DNA of 64,000 nt from Prochlorococcus sp. AG-388-D03 (lineage in GTDB: Bacteria; Cyanobacteriota; Cyanobacteriia; PCC-6307; Cyanobiaceae), in NCBI GenBank assembly GCA_003279875.1, contig QCGN01000002.1:57152-121151 (forward strand), read 5' to 3'. Shown here piece by piece: positions 36,244 through 45,967 of the stretch; the stretch's first letter is position 1, and each line of letters opens with the position of its first letter. Below the pieces are notes generated by a model. The model was not told the origin of the DNA, searched no databases, and saw only the letters and a program-made list of their open reading frames with translations. Made by a program: the position numbers and the translations under genes.

Positions 36244-37527
36244 TTACTTATTTTTGCGTAAATAATAATATCTATTTTGTTCCCATCCAGAATCTTTGGG
36301 TTTCCAAAACTGACAGTCTTTTAAATCAGTTGGCAGATATTCTTGTTTTAAGGATTTATCTGGATAATTATGCGGATTTAAGTAACTGCTTGAATTATTT
36401 TTTAAATGGGAAGGGACTGACGAAATATTATTAGACTTTATTGCTTCTACTGCGTTAAAAATTGCTTTTGTACTATTACTTTTAGGAGAAATAGCCAGGT
36501 ATAAAGAAGCCTGAGAAATAAAATATAATCCTTCAGGAAAACCAACTCGATCAAAAGCATCGCAACAAGATTGAACTATAACTATGGCTTTAGGATCTGC
36601 AAGACCTATATCCTCACATGCAGAAATCAAAAGTCTCCTAAAAATAAAATTTGGATCTTCACCAGCTTCAAGCATAATCGCGAGCCAATATAAAGTAGCA
36701 TCCGGATCTGAGCCTCTAATAGATTTAATAAATGCACTAATAACATCAAAATGATTTTGCCCATTTTTGTCATATAAAATATTTTTCTTCTGGATTGAAT
36801 CTTCTGCTATTTGCAAATCTATAATAATTAATTTGTCTTTATTTTCCTTTGTAATACTTATAGCTAGTTCTAAAGCGTTTATGAGATTCCTCGCATCGCC
36901 TCCAGAAAATGATATTAAATGATTAATAGCTTCATCTGTTATTTTGATAGTTTTAGAATTTTCTAGGAAGGAATAATAATTTATTACTTTTTCAATTATT
37001 TTTTTTAAATCATTTTCATCTAAAGGAAGTAAGGAAAAAATACGAGCTCTACTTATTAAAGCTTTATTTACAGCAAAAAAAGGATTCTCTGTTGTAGCAC
37101 CAATAAAAGTAATGGTTCCATTTTCTATTGAGGGTAATAAAGCATCTTGTTGAGGTGCAGTAAATCGATGTACCTCATCAATAAATAAAATTGTTTTCCT
37201 ATTTGTACTAAGTAATCTTTCTTTAGCATTAGTAATTTCGTTTCTTAACTCCTTAATACTAGATAAAACAGCATTTAACTTGACTAATGATGAACGAGTA
37301 TTAGAAGAAATAATCTCAATTAAAGTTGTTTTACCCACACCTGGTGGTCCAGAAAAAATAATATTGCCAACCTTATCATTCAAGATTGCATTTCTTAATA
37401 AAGAATTTTTCCCTAAAATAGACTCCTGCCCAAAAAAGTCGTCAAAATTCTTTGGTCTTAATTTTTCTGCCAAAGGGGCATTACTATTGTCTTGAAAAGT
37501 ATTACTAAATAAATCATCTGGCTCCAT
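36244..37527 (-). CDS. rarA: replication-associated recombination protein A (RarA/MgsA)
   Basis: An AAA+ ATPase acting at stalled replication forks. Walker A FSGPPGVGKTTLIE lies near residue 58, Walker B TILFIDEVHRF near residue 112, sensor 1 FIGATTENP near residue 142. The C-terminal domains include GSDPDATLYWLAIMLEAGEDPNFIFRRL (key residues SDPDA.LYWLA.MLEAGEDP), diagnostic of RarA. At 427 residues the length is normal, without the methyltransferase fusion seen in some cyanobacteria. It ends 3 bases from the convergent Sfp-type gene. Confidence 0.92.
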   Translation of the reverse strand: MEPDDLFSNTFQDNSNAPLAEKLRPKNFDDFFGQESILGKNSLLRNAILNDKVGNIIFSGPPGVGKTTLIEIISSNTRSSLVKLNAVLSSIKELRNEITNAKERLLSTNRKTILFIDEVHRFTAPQQDALLPSIENGTITFIGATTENPFFAVNKALISRARIFSLLPLDENDLKKIIEKVINYYSFLENSKTIKITDEAINHLISFSGGDARNLINALELAISITKENKDKLIIIDLQIAEDSIQKKNILYDKNGQNHFDVISAFIKSIRGSDPDATLYWLAIMLEAGEDPNFIFRRLLISACEDIGLADPKAIVIVQSCCDAFDRVGFPEGLYFISQASLYLAISPKSNSTKAIFNAVEAIKSNNISSVPSHLKNNSSSYLNPHNYPDKSLKQEYLPTDLKDCQFWKPKDSGWEQNRYYYLRKNK

Positions 37528-37559
37528 ATTTTTGAATATAAAAATAAATTATTTAATAT

Positions 37560-39197
37560 TTAGGTAATAACAGTAGGTTTTTCCATTTTAGTGAGTTTTC
37601 TAATATTTAATAAATGATCTAAATCATCAATTAAAGATTTTAGAGCAACCTGAGGATTTAAATGTAAATTTTGTTCAGAGCCTGCAAATTTTTCAAAATA
37701 TAATCTTAAAGTTGAACCTTTAGTTCCAGTACCTGACAAACGTAAAATTACTCTAGAGTTATCCTCAAGTATAATTCTTAATCCTTGATTCTTACTAGTC
37801 GATTGATCAACTGGATCTATATATGAAAAATTATCTGCTCCTTTTACCAAATTTCCAGCAAACTTATTTCCAATTAAACTTGGAAGAAAAGAAGACAAAT
37901 TATTGAAAATTTGATTAGCAATAGGAGATGGGATAGCCTCATAGTCATGTCTTGAGTAATAATTTCTTCCATATTGTTTCCAGTGGTTTTGAATTAATTC
38001 ACTTACTGAACAATTTTTAACAGCTAAAATTTGAAGCCAATATAAAACAGCCCATAATCCATCTTTTTCTCTAACATGATTACTACCAGTTCCGAAGCTT
38101 TCCTCTCCACAAATTGAAATTAAATTAGAATCTAAAAGATTTCCAAAAAATTTCCAACCTGTTGGTGTTTCAAAACAAGGAATATTTAAAGCACTAGCGA
38201 CAAAATCTACTGCTGAACTTGTTGGCATAGATCGTGCAACCCCAGCAATACCACCTTTATATCCAGGAACACAATTCGTATTAGCAGTAATAACTGCAAG
38301 ACTATCACTAGGATTAACAAAACATCCCTGACCTAAAATCATATTTCTATCGCCATCACCATCACATGCAGCTCCAAAACTATAAGATTTTTGAACTAAT
38401 AATAAATCAGCCAACTTTGAAGCATAAGTAAGATTTGGATCAGGATGTAAACCCCCAAAGTCTTCTAATGGAATTCCATTCATTACACAATTATCTGCGA
38501 GACCCATTTTTTCTACGAAAATATTTTTTGCATATGGTCCAGTAACTGCATTCATTGCATCAAAAATTAAAGAGAAATCTTTTTTCAAAAAATCACTAAT
38601 TTGATCTAAGTCAAAAATACTCTCCATTAAATTTGAATAATCTTTTAATCCATCAATTATTTCTACTGAAGTTTGACCAAAAGAGAATACACCAACCTCA
38701 TCTAGGTCAGGTGTTTTAATTTTGCTAATTTTATAACTCTTGAGTGATTGAGAACATTGATATATTTGACTTGTAATCGACTCAGGAGCAGGCCCTCCGT
38801 TAGAAATATTTAATTTCACCCCAAAATCCCCTTCAATACCTCCAGGATTATGACTTGCTGAAAGAATAATTCCGCCTATAGCTCCTTCTTTTCTAATCAA
38901 ATGAGATGTAGCAGGTGTAGATAATAAACCATTTTTTGGAATAATAAGTTTTCCAACTTGATGAGCTACGCATATTTGAATAATCTTCTTAATCGCTGAA
39001 ATATTTCCATATCTACCATCACCTCCAACAACCAAGGTTGAACCATGCAAATCCTTAATTGAATTAAGAATTGCCTGTATAAATATTTCTAAGTAATGTT
39101 CCTCTTGGAATCTTAAAGTACTTTTTCTTAAGCCTGAAGTACCTGGTTTTTGATCTTGAAAAGGATTTTTTATATTGATTACATTTACTTCAGTCAT
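37560..39197 (-). CDS. pgm: phosphoglucomutase
   Basis: Interconverts glucose-1-phosphate and glucose-6-phosphate, for glycogen and glucosylglycerol-type metabolism. The active-site phosphoserine loop SASHNPGG is near residue 112, the metal-binding DGDGDRN near residue 279, and the sugar-binding GEESFGTGSNH near residue 357. A C-terminal phosphate-binding RLSGTGTKGSTLR is near residue 500. At 545 residues it is the alpha-D-glucose-specific eukaryote-like class found in cyanobacteria. Confidence 0.93.
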   Translation of the reverse strand: MTEVNVINIKNPFQDQKPGTSGLRKSTLRFQEEHYLEIFIQAILNSIKDLHGSTLVVGGDGRYGNISAIKKIIQICVAHQVGKLIIPKNGLLSTPATSHLIRKEGAIGGIILSASHNPGGIEGDFGVKLNISNGGPAPESITSQIYQCSQSLKSYKISKIKTPDLDEVGVFSFGQTSVEIIDGLKDYSNLMESIFDLDQISDFLKKDFSLIFDAMNAVTGPYAKNIFVEKMGLADNCVMNGIPLEDFGGLHPDPNLTYASKLADLLLVQKSYSFGAACDGDGDRNMILGQGCFVNPSDSLAVITANTNCVPGYKGGIAGVARSMPTSSAVDFVASALNIPCFETPTGWKFFGNLLDSNLISICGEESFGTGSNHVREKDGLWAVLYWLQILAVKNCSVSELIQNHWKQYGRNYYSRHDYEAIPSPIANQIFNNLSSFLPSLIGNKFAGNLVKGADNFSYIDPVDQSTSKNQGLRIILEDNSRVILRLSGTGTKGSTLRLYFEKFAGSEQNLHLNPQVALKSLIDDLDHLLNIRKLTKMEKPTVIT

Positions 39198-39230
39198 GCT
39201 TCTTAAATAACTTAAAAAAATCTAACTAAA

Positions 39231-39401
39231 TTAATGTGGCATTTCGGATGTTCTTAACATAGCGATAAACCATAAAGAAGAAATAACTAATGCACTTAGG
39301 ATTCCATAATTAATTCCAAAATTAGAAATAGTAATAGGAACTATAAGAGGAAAAGTTAGAGCACCAAATAAAGGGGTAAAAGCAACAATTTTTTTCAGCA
39401 T
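39231..39401 (-). CDS. small two-helix membrane protein
   Basis: A 56-residue protein beginning MLKKIVAFTPLFGALTFPLI, with a first hydrophobic helix at about residues 5-24 and a second at about 32-50, ending RTSEMPH. It lies between the DUF4912 and pgm genes on the same strand with short gaps (12 and 33 bases), so cotranscription is likely. The hydrophobic pattern and tight spacing support a real gene. No known family was recognised. Confidence 0.58.
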   Translation of the reverse strand: MLKKIVAFTPLFGALTFPLIVPITISNFGINYGILSALVISSLWFIAMLRTSEMPH

Positions 39402-39413
39402 AAATTTAGTTAT

Positions 39414-40523
39414 TTAAAACCATTCTGTCTCAGCATTATCTTTTTCATTTGTATCGTCAAGAGGAGTGACTCTATCAAATTTTAAAGTTATACTTTTTTC
39501 TTGGTCACCTGAACTATCAACAGCTTTAATTTCATATTTTTGAGAACCATCTCTAAAAGGAACTTGTAGTCTGAAAGTACCATCTGCAGCTAATGGAACT
39601 TCTTCTTCGCCAATAGTTAATTTTGCAGATGGATCTGTTGCCCCATAAACAATTAATTCCGCATCAGCAACCAACCAGAAAGATCTGTTTTTTACAATTC
39701 CTGTACCTGATTCATTTAAGCCTGAAGACCATTGACCTGCACCAGAATCAGTGAGATTAGAATTCAAATTTGTTGAATTCATATTTTCCATAAACTCCTC
39801 AGATCCCACTTTTCTTCTCGCAGGAAAACTTGTTGCTGCCTGATATAAGCGCTCATGTAAACCATTAACTTCTTGTACTTGAGGACTTTGAATCGTTGAA
39901 GGAACCTGTGATGGTGAGGGTGCCTCTAAGTTAAAAGGAACAAATTTATCTAAAATCTGTTCAGAAGGATGCGAACCTGGTACATGACTAACGGAAGAAA
40001 AAGCTAATGACATCCAATTAAAGCCATATTTATAACCTAATTCAACCTTATAGTCTCTATCAGCAACAGGGATTGGTAAGTACCATTCAGTACTGTAACT
40101 ATCCACGTTAATTTCTCTCAAAGTTCCCTTATTTAATATTCCATTTTCCTCAACGTTAGCATCATACAAACGTAGACATAATTTGCTGGCACCCAAAGAC
40201 TGAGCTTTTTCTCGATCACTTTCTGATATTTGCCAAAATACATATGCCCATTCAGGGTCTCTAGGCAAAAATACAACTTTGGTATTAAATGGTTCTTTAA
40301 ATGATTGAACAATAGGATCGGATATCTTTTTAGAGATACTTTTTTTATCTTGAGATTCATTAGTAGATTTATTAACTTTTCTTTGATATTTGACTATAAG
40401 ATCAATCAAAACAGCTTTTGTTTTTCTGCTATATAGAGGGATAGATAATTTACTTGCTTCTTGACGCAGTTGTCTGAGGGTTAGACTAAGTAAATTTTCT
40501 TTATTCTTGATCCCATCAACCAC
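39414..40523 (-). CDS. DUF4912 protein with N-terminal Rho-N/SAP-like domain
   Basis: The 369-residue protein begins with a short helical SAP/Rho-N-like motif (residues 12-50: LTLRQLRQEASKLSIP, RKTKAVLIDLI). A DUF4912 domain follows with PRDPEWAYVFWQIS near residue 87. A central polar linker separates a second beta-rich segment with SFWLVADAELIVYGATDPSAKLTIGEEEV (key residues VADAELIVYG.T.P.A..T). The family is common in cyanobacteria and unassigned. The start is GTG at 40523. Confidence 0.8.
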   Translation of the reverse strand: MVDGIKNKENLLSLTLRQLRQEASKLSIPLYSRKTKAVLIDLIVKYQRKVNKSTNESQDKKSISKKISDPIVQSFKEPFNTKVVFLPRDPEWAYVFWQISESDREKAQSLGASKLCLRLYDANVEENGILNKGTLREINVDSYSTEWYLPIPVADRDYKVELGYKYGFNWMSLAFSSVSHVPGSHPSEQILDKFVPFNLEAPSPSQVPSTIQSPQVQEVNGLHERLYQAATSFPARRKVGSEEFMENMNSTNLNSNLTDSGAGQWSSGLNESGTGIVKNRSFWLVADAELIVYGATDPSAKLTIGEEEVPLAADGTFRLQVPFRDGSQKYEIKAVDSSGDQEKSITLKFDRVTPLDDTNEKDNAETEWF

Positions 40524-40785
40524 TTTTAGTCTCCATAATTTGCATGAGATCAGTATGTTCTTTTTTTTTGCAGATTGCGTGATATTAGAGGCAGTCGTCA
40601 GGATCTTCTGACTACATTCAAGTTTTTAAAATTTCAACTTCTTTATAAATTGTTGGTACGAGACAGTTTTGAACAAATCTAGAAATCTATAACTTATAAA
40701 TTAATTTTCTATTTTTTTAAATTTTATTACCTTGAATTGTTAAGAACTCAACAAAAATATATTTTTTCTTTGGGATCACTTCATA
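40524..40785. other. 262-base intergenic region, no gene seen
   Basis: This AT-rich gap lies between two minus-strand genes. It contains a weak hairpin (GTCAG, six-base loop, CTGAC at 40597-40612) and a run of nine T at about 40561. I found no open frame of convincing composition, no tRNA and no recognised small RNA on either strand. It probably holds the promoter and leader of the DUF4912 gene. Confidence 0.4.
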
Positions 40786-41148
40786 TTAATTCCCTGGATT
40801 ATCTGATACTAATATGATTAAATCCTCGATATCTAATTCTTTAAAACTTTTTTCAATCCTCTGAGAGAAAGAATTTAATTTTTTTGCAGCGGAAGTCATT
40901 TGTTCGTAAAAAAGTTGATTAAATTTTTTATCATTAAATCCCTTTGATTGTTTTTCACACCATTTTCGTAAAAGCTCATCTTCTTCAAACGTAGATTTTT
41001 CATCTTTTGAGATCTCTTTAAAAATTTCGAGGCAATGGGCAAGCAATCTTATATGTTGTTTTTGAATTATTGATAAATTAAGTTGTTCTATATTTTTAAC
41101 GATCTCGTCGCTTAAAGGATTTGAAAAAGAATTAGTTTGATTAGACAT
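40786..41148 (-). CDS. hypothetical helical protein, divergent from suf operon
   Basis: A 120-residue soluble, all-helical, charged protein without membrane segments. It has two cysteines, in LLAHCLEIF and RKWCEKQ, but no CxxC or HTH motif. In many cyanobacteria the gene divergent from sufBCDS is sufR, a larger DeoR-type Fe-S repressor; this is not that protein. I do not recognise the family. The 97-base gap before sufB must hold the promoters for both directions. Confidence 0.62.
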   Translation of the reverse strand: MSNQTNSFSNPLSDEIVKNIEQLNLSIIQKQHIRLLAHCLEIFKEISKDEKSTFEEDELLRKWCEKQSKGFNDKKFNQLFYEQMTSAAKKLNSFSQRIEKSFKELDIEDLIILVSDNPGN

Positions 41149-41245
41149 TAATATTTTAATTTAATTAAGGATAAAAACTCAATTTTGGGCATATATTTAG
41201 CTAAAGTATAGAAAATAATTGCAATAGATCAATTTCATAAAAATT

Positions 41246-42688
41246 ATGGTAAGTGAAAATTTAGTGAAAGATGTCGTATCTGAACCATATAAGTATGGTT
41301 TTGTTACCGATATTGAAACTGAAAAAATTTCCAAAGGTCTAAATGAAGATACAATTCGATTAATTTCAGCAAAAAAAGAAGAGCCTGAATATCTTCTAAA
41401 TTTTAGACTGGATGCTTTTAAGAAGTGGCAAAAAATGGAAGAGCCTAACTGGGCAGATCTAGGCTACAAAGATATTGATTATCAAGATATAATTTACTAT
41501 TCTGCACCCAAACAAAAAGAAAAAATTTCTAGCTTAAATGAAGTTGACCCCAAACTCTTAGAAACTTTTGATAAATTAGGCATTCCTCTTACTGAACAAA
41601 AAAAACTCACAAACGTTGCAGTTGACGCAGTTTTTGACAGTGTTTCTATAGCAACAACCTTCAGAAAAGAACTTGCTGAGCATGGAGTCATATTTTGTTC
41701 TATAAGTGAAGCTATCAAAGATTACTCAGATTTAATAGAAAAATATTTAGGCTCTGTAGTGCCGGCTAATGATAATTATTTTGCTGCATTAAACTCTGCT
41801 GTTTTTAGTGATGGTTCATTCGTCTATATACCAAAAGGAGTTATATGTCCTATGGATCTTTCATCTTATTTTAGAATTAATAGTGGGGACTCTGGCCAGT
41901 TTGAGAGAACTCTAATTATCGCAGAAGAATCCAGCTCGGTTAGCTACCTTGAAGGATGTACAGCTCCAATGTTTGATACTAATACTTTGCACGCAGCAGT
42001 AGTTGAACTTATCGCCCTAGACGATGCCTCAATTAAATATTCAACGGTACAAAATTGGTATGCAGGAAACGAAGATGGTATTGGCGGGATTTTTAATTTT
42101 GTCACCAAAAGAGGTAAGTGTTTAGGAAAGAGGAGTAAAATAAGTTGGTCCCAAGTTGAAACAGGTTCTGCCATAACATGGAAATATCCTAGCTGTCTTC
42201 TTTTGGGAGAAGAATCGGTAGGAGAATTTTATTCTGTAGCACTTACTAATAATCTTCAACAAGCTGATACTGGTACAAAAATGATTCACATAGGTCCTAA
42301 AACTAAATCAACAATAGTTAGTAAAGGAATTAGTGCTGGCAATTCGGTGAATAGCTACAGAGGTCTCGTAAAGATGGGTTCAAAAGCTGTCGGATCAAGA
42401 AACTATAGTCAATGTGATTCAATGTTAATAGGCGATCAAGCTGCTGCGAATACATTTCCTTATATTCAATCACAGCAACCAAATTCAGAAATTGAGCACG
42501 AAGCAAGTACATGTAGGATTTCAGAAGACCAACTTTTCTATTTGCAAAGCAGAGGTATTGAATTTGAAGAAGCTGTATCAATGATGGTAAGTGGATTTTG
42601 TAGAGATGTATTCAATCAACTACCTATGGAATTTGCGGCTGAAGCAGATAAGCTGCTTGCCCTCAAATTAGAAGGTTCAGTAGGTTAA
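41246..42688 (+). CDS. sufB: Fe-S cluster assembly scaffold SufB
   Basis: SufB forms with SufC and SufD the SufBC2D scaffold on which Fe-S clusters are built. At 480 residues it is full length. Family segments include [19 protein letters not shown] (about residue 195), EGCTAPMF with the conserved Cys near residue 236, and [18 protein letters not shown] near residue 418. First gene of the sufBCDS operon, followed by sufC after 18 bases. Confidence 0.95.
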   Translation: MVSENLVKDVVSEPYKYGFVTDIETEKISKGLNEDTIRLISAKKEEPEYLLNFRLDAFKKWQKMEEPNWADLGYKDIDYQDIIYYSAPKQKEKISSLNEVDPKLLETFDKLGIPLTEQKKLTNVAVDAVFDSVSIATTFRKELAEHGVIFCSISEAIKDYSDLIEKYLGSVVPANDNYFAALNSAVFSDGSFVYIPKGVICPMDLSSYFRINSGDSGQFERTLIIAEESSSVSYLEGCTAPMFDTNTLHAAVVELIALDDASIKYSTVQNWYAGNEDGIGGIFNFVTKRGKCLGKRSKISWSQVETGSAITWKYPSCLLLGEESVGEFYSVALTNNLQQADTGTKMIHIGPKTKSTIVSKGISAGNSVNSYRGLVKMGSKAVGSRNYSQCDSMLIGDQAAANTFPYIQSQQPNSEIEHEASTCRISEDQLFYLQSRGIEFEEAVSMMVSGFCRDVFNQLPMEFAAEADKLLALKLEGSVG

Positions 42689-42706
42689 ATTAATTTATAT
42701 AGTGTG

Positions 42707-43492
42707 ATGCAAAGCAAAACTAAAGTATTAGATCCAATATTAGAGATAAATAATCTTTTTGCATCTACAGAGGATCTTCCAATTTTAAAAGGAGTAACCA
42801 TTTCAATTAATCCTGGTGAAATTCATGCAATTATGGGAAGAAATGGCTGTGGCAAAAGTACTCTCTCTAAGATTATCGCGGGTCATCCATCATACAAAAT
42901 AACTAAAGGCGAAATAAAATTCTACGGACAAAATATTCAATCTTTAGAACCAGAAGAAAGAGCACAATCTGGAATTTTCCTGGGTTTTCAATATCCGATT
43001 GAAATACCTGGAGTCAGTAACCTTGAATTTCTAAGAGTTGCAACAAATGCGAGAAGAAAATTCCTCAAAAAAGAAGAACTAGATACTTTTGATTTTGAAG
43101 ATTTAGTAAAAGAAAAACTAGACTTGGTAAAAATGGATTCAGCCTTTTTATCGAGAAGTATTAATCAAGGATTTTCAGGTGGAGAAAAGAAAAGAAATGA
43201 AATTTTACAAATGGCATTATTAGAACCAAAGATTGCCATTTTGGATGAAACCGACTCAGGATTAGACATTGATGCCTTGAGAATAGTTGCCTCTGGTATT
43301 AAAAAGATTTCTAATAAGCAAACAGGAATTATATTAATTACTCATTATCAAAGATTATTAGATGAAATAAGACCTGATTATGTACATGTAATGTCAGATG
43401 GTCAAATCATAAAAACTGGAGAGAGTGATCTTGCCCTAGAGCTTGAGAAACATGGTTATGAATGGACTGATAATTTCCTAAAAAATATATAA
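42707..43492 (+). CDS. sufC: Fe-S cluster assembly ATPase SufC
   Basis: SufC is the ABC-type ATPase of the SufBC2D scaffold. Walker [10 protein letters not shown] is near residue 45, the signature [14 protein letters not shown] near residue 156 and Walker [12 protein letters not shown] near residue 178. The [12 protein letters not shown] form is typical of SufC rather than of transporters. I prefer the ATG at 42707 to the GTG one codon upstream. It is followed 4 bases later by sufD. Confidence 0.95.
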   Translation: MQSKTKVLDPILEINNLFASTEDLPILKGVTISINPGEIHAIMGRNGCGKSTLSKIIAGHPSYKITKGEIKFYGQNIQSLEPEERAQSGIFLGFQYPIEIPGVSNLEFLRVATNARRKFLKKEELDTFDFEDLVKEKLDLVKMDSAFLSRSINQGFSGGEKKRNEILQMALLEPKIAILDETDSGLDIDALRIVASGIKKISNKQTGIILITHYQRLLDEIRPDYVHVMSDGQIIKTGESDLALELEKHGYEWTDNFLKNI

Positions 43493-43496
43493 TTAA

Positions 43497-44714
43497 ATGC
43501 AAATTATTGAAGAAATTAAAAAAAATGAACTATTAAGTAATCCATCAGAGATACAAAAAATTTGTCTTGATAAATTAAAACTAAATCCATTACCAAATGC
43601 CAAAAATGAATTATGGAGACTTTCTAATAAATCAAAATTTTCAAGTTTCTTAGATTTTTCTCATAAAAATAAAGAATCAAAAGCTAGTCTCCCATACAAA
43701 AAAAACTCTCGAAATATTATAAGACTTATAATAGGTGAGCATAACGCAATCAATTTAGAAGAAGAAAACTATTCCATCAAAGAATTAAAAGACTCAGAAA
43801 TTATTAACTACATTAAAAAAAATATCTGCAATTTCGATCAAAATGATCATTGGAGTGATCTACTTAATCATTGTTTAAGTTCAAAAAAAAATATCTTAGG
43901 TCTAAATATTTCTGGAAATAAAATCCCCCCTATTGAAATATTTAGTGCTTCCTCATCTGAGTCTTTAAATGCTAAAACACTAATTTTATTCTTTGAAAAG
44001 AATTGCAAGGTAGATTTATTACAAATTAATCTGGGAAATGAAAACTCTTCATTATCTCAATCAACTTATTTATGTTTAGAGGCCAATACTTCGGTCAATC
44101 ATGGAGTAGTTTCTTACGGTAAAAACAAATCTAATTTATTAAATTCTCTAAATGTAATACAAAAAGCTAAAAGTGAATACATCTTAGGATCACTACATTT
44201 CAAATTTAATTACGCAAGATTTGAAATCCGTATTAACCAATTAGAAGGAAATGCCAAAACAACCATAAAAGGAATTCAAATTACTAAAAACAACGATCAA
44301 ATAGCTACTTATACAAATATGCAATTTAACGGACCTAATGGGATTTTAGATCAAATTAATAAATCCTTAGCTGACGATAAATCACATGCAATCTTTGAAG
44401 GGTCAATAATTGTTCCAAAAATTGCGCAAAAAACTGATGCATCACAATTAAGCAGGAATTTACTTTTATCAAAATATGCAAGGATAGATACCAAACCTCA
44501 GTTGGAAATAATCGCTGATGACGTAAAGTGCAAACATGGCGCAACCATTTCTCAATTGAATGCAGAAGAACTTTTCTACATGAGATCAAGAGGTCTCACA
44601 TTAGCAGAGGCTAGTAAACTACAATTAAGTTCTTACTTCCAAGAAATAATTTCATGTATTCCTGTTTCAAAAGATAGATGGGATCTGCTCGATAAACTTT
44701 TAAAAGAAAATTAA
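43497..44714 (+). CDS. sufD: Fe-S cluster assembly protein SufD
   Basis: SufD is the second beta-helix subunit of the SufBC2D scaffold and helps iron entry. The 405 residues show the low-complexity N-terminal helix region and a C-terminal conserved part with VKCKHGATISQLNAEELFYMRSRG (key residues CKHGAT-S-L-EEL-Y--SRG) near residue 347. It is more diverged than SufB, as usual. Its stop shares one base with the start of sufS. Confidence 0.93.
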   Translation: MQIIEEIKKNELLSNPSEIQKICLDKLKLNPLPNAKNELWRLSNKSKFSSFLDFSHKNKESKASLPYKKNSRNIIRLIIGEHNAINLEEENYSIKELKDSEIINYIKKNICNFDQNDHWSDLLNHCLSSKKNILGLNISGNKIPPIEIFSASSSESLNAKTLILFFEKNCKVDLLQINLGNENSSLSQSTYLCLEANTSVNHGVVSYGKNKSNLLNSLNVIQKAKSEYILGSLHFKFNYARFEIRINQLEGNAKTTIKGIQITKNNDQIATYTNMQFNGPNGILDQINKSLADDKSHAIFEGSIIVPKIAQKTDASQLSRNLLLSKYARIDTKPQLEIIADDVKCKHGATISQLNAEELFYMRSRGLTLAEASKLQLSSYFQEIISCIPVSKDRWDLLDKLLKEN

Positions 44715-45967
44715 TGGAAACAATTCAGAATTTACCGAAAATTAATAAAAAAGACTTTCCTTTATTAGAAAATAATTTTAATAGTGAAAATAAAATTATT
44801 TATCTAGATCATGCTGCAACAACACAAAAACCAATCCAAGTTCTAGCAAAACTTGACGAATATTACAGAAACTTTAATGCAAATGTTCATAGAGGTGCTC
44901 ATCAATTAAGTACAAAAGCAACAGAAGAATTTGAAAATGCAAGATCTTTAATTGCCAAATTTATAAAAGCTAATTCAACAAAAGAAATAATTTTCACAAG
45001 AAATGCCACTGAGGCTATTAATCTAGCAGCCAGGTCATGGGGAGAATTCGCATTAAAAGAGAATGATGAAATCCTATTATCTGTAATGGAGCATCATAGT
45101 AATATTGTCCCCTGGCAAATGGTAGCTACAAAAAATAAATGTAAACTAAAATTCGTTGGTATAGATCAAAATGGAAAATTAGATATTGATGATTTAAAGT
45201 CAAAAATAACAACGAAAACAAAACTTGTAAGTTTATTACACATAAGCAACACGTTAGGTTGCTGTAATCCAATTAAACAAATTACCAAATTAGCTAAACA
45301 AAAGGGTGCTCTAGTCCTACTAGATGCTTGCCAAAGTTTAGCTCATCAAAAACTCGATGTAATTGACCTAGGAATAGATTTTTTAGCTGGTTCAGGACAT
45401 AAATTATGTGGCCCAACTGGCATAGGATTCTTGTGGTCTAGAAAAAAAATCCTAGAAGAAATTCCTCCTTTTTTTGGTGGTGGTGAAATGATTAAAGATG
45501 TTTATGAAAAGACAAGTACCTGGGCAGAACTTCCTCATAAATTTGAAGCTGGGACTCCAGCCATCGCAGAAGCAATAGGTTTAGCAGAGGCAATTAAATA
45601 TATTAATAATATTGGATTAGACAATATTAAAGAATATGAAAAGCATATTACTAAATACTTATTTGAAAAATTAAACCAAATAGAAAATCTTGAAATAATA
45701 GGGCCCACCCCCCAAATAGACCCAAATAGAGCTTCGTTAGCAACTTTCTATGTCAAAGGAATTCATTCAAATGATATTGCTGAAATTCTTGATTCAAAAG
45801 GTGTTTGCATAAGAAGTGGTCATCACTGTTGTCAACCTTTGCATAGACATATCGGAATCAATTCAACCGCAAGAATCAGTATGAACTTCACAACTAGTCA
45901 AGAGGAAATAAATATTTTTATAGAAAAACTTAAAGAGACTATTAGTTTTTTAACGATAAATTCTTAA
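44714..45967 (+). CDS. sufS: cysteine desulfurase SufS
   Basis: SufS is the PLP-dependent enzyme that takes sulfur from cysteine for cluster assembly. The YLDHAATTQKP opening is at about residue 31, the PLP Lys in LAGSGHKLCGPTG near residue 229 and the catalytic Cys loop RSGHHCCQPLH near residue 366. The group II (SufS/CsdA) loop is present. 417 residues is typical. It ends the operon and overlaps the convergent peptidase by 4 bases. Confidence 0.95.
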   Translation: METIQNLPKINKKDFPLLENNFNSENKIIYLDHAATTQKPIQVLAKLDEYYRNFNANVHRGAHQLSTKATEEFENARSLIAKFIKANSTKEIIFTRNATEAINLAARSWGEFALKENDEILLSVMEHHSNIVPWQMVATKNKCKLKFVGIDQNGKLDIDDLKSKITTKTKLVSLLHISNTLGCCNPIKQITKLAKQKGALVLLDACQSLAHQKLDVIDLGIDFLAGSGHKLCGPTGIGFLWSRKKILEEIPPFFGGGEMIKDVYEKTSTWAELPHKFEAGTPAIAEAIGLAEAIKYINNIGLDNIKEYEKHITKYLFEKLNQIENLEIIGPTPQIDPNRASLATFYVKGIHSNDIAEILDSKGVCIRSGHHCCQPLHRHIGINSTARISMNFTTSQEEINIFIEKLKETISFLTINS

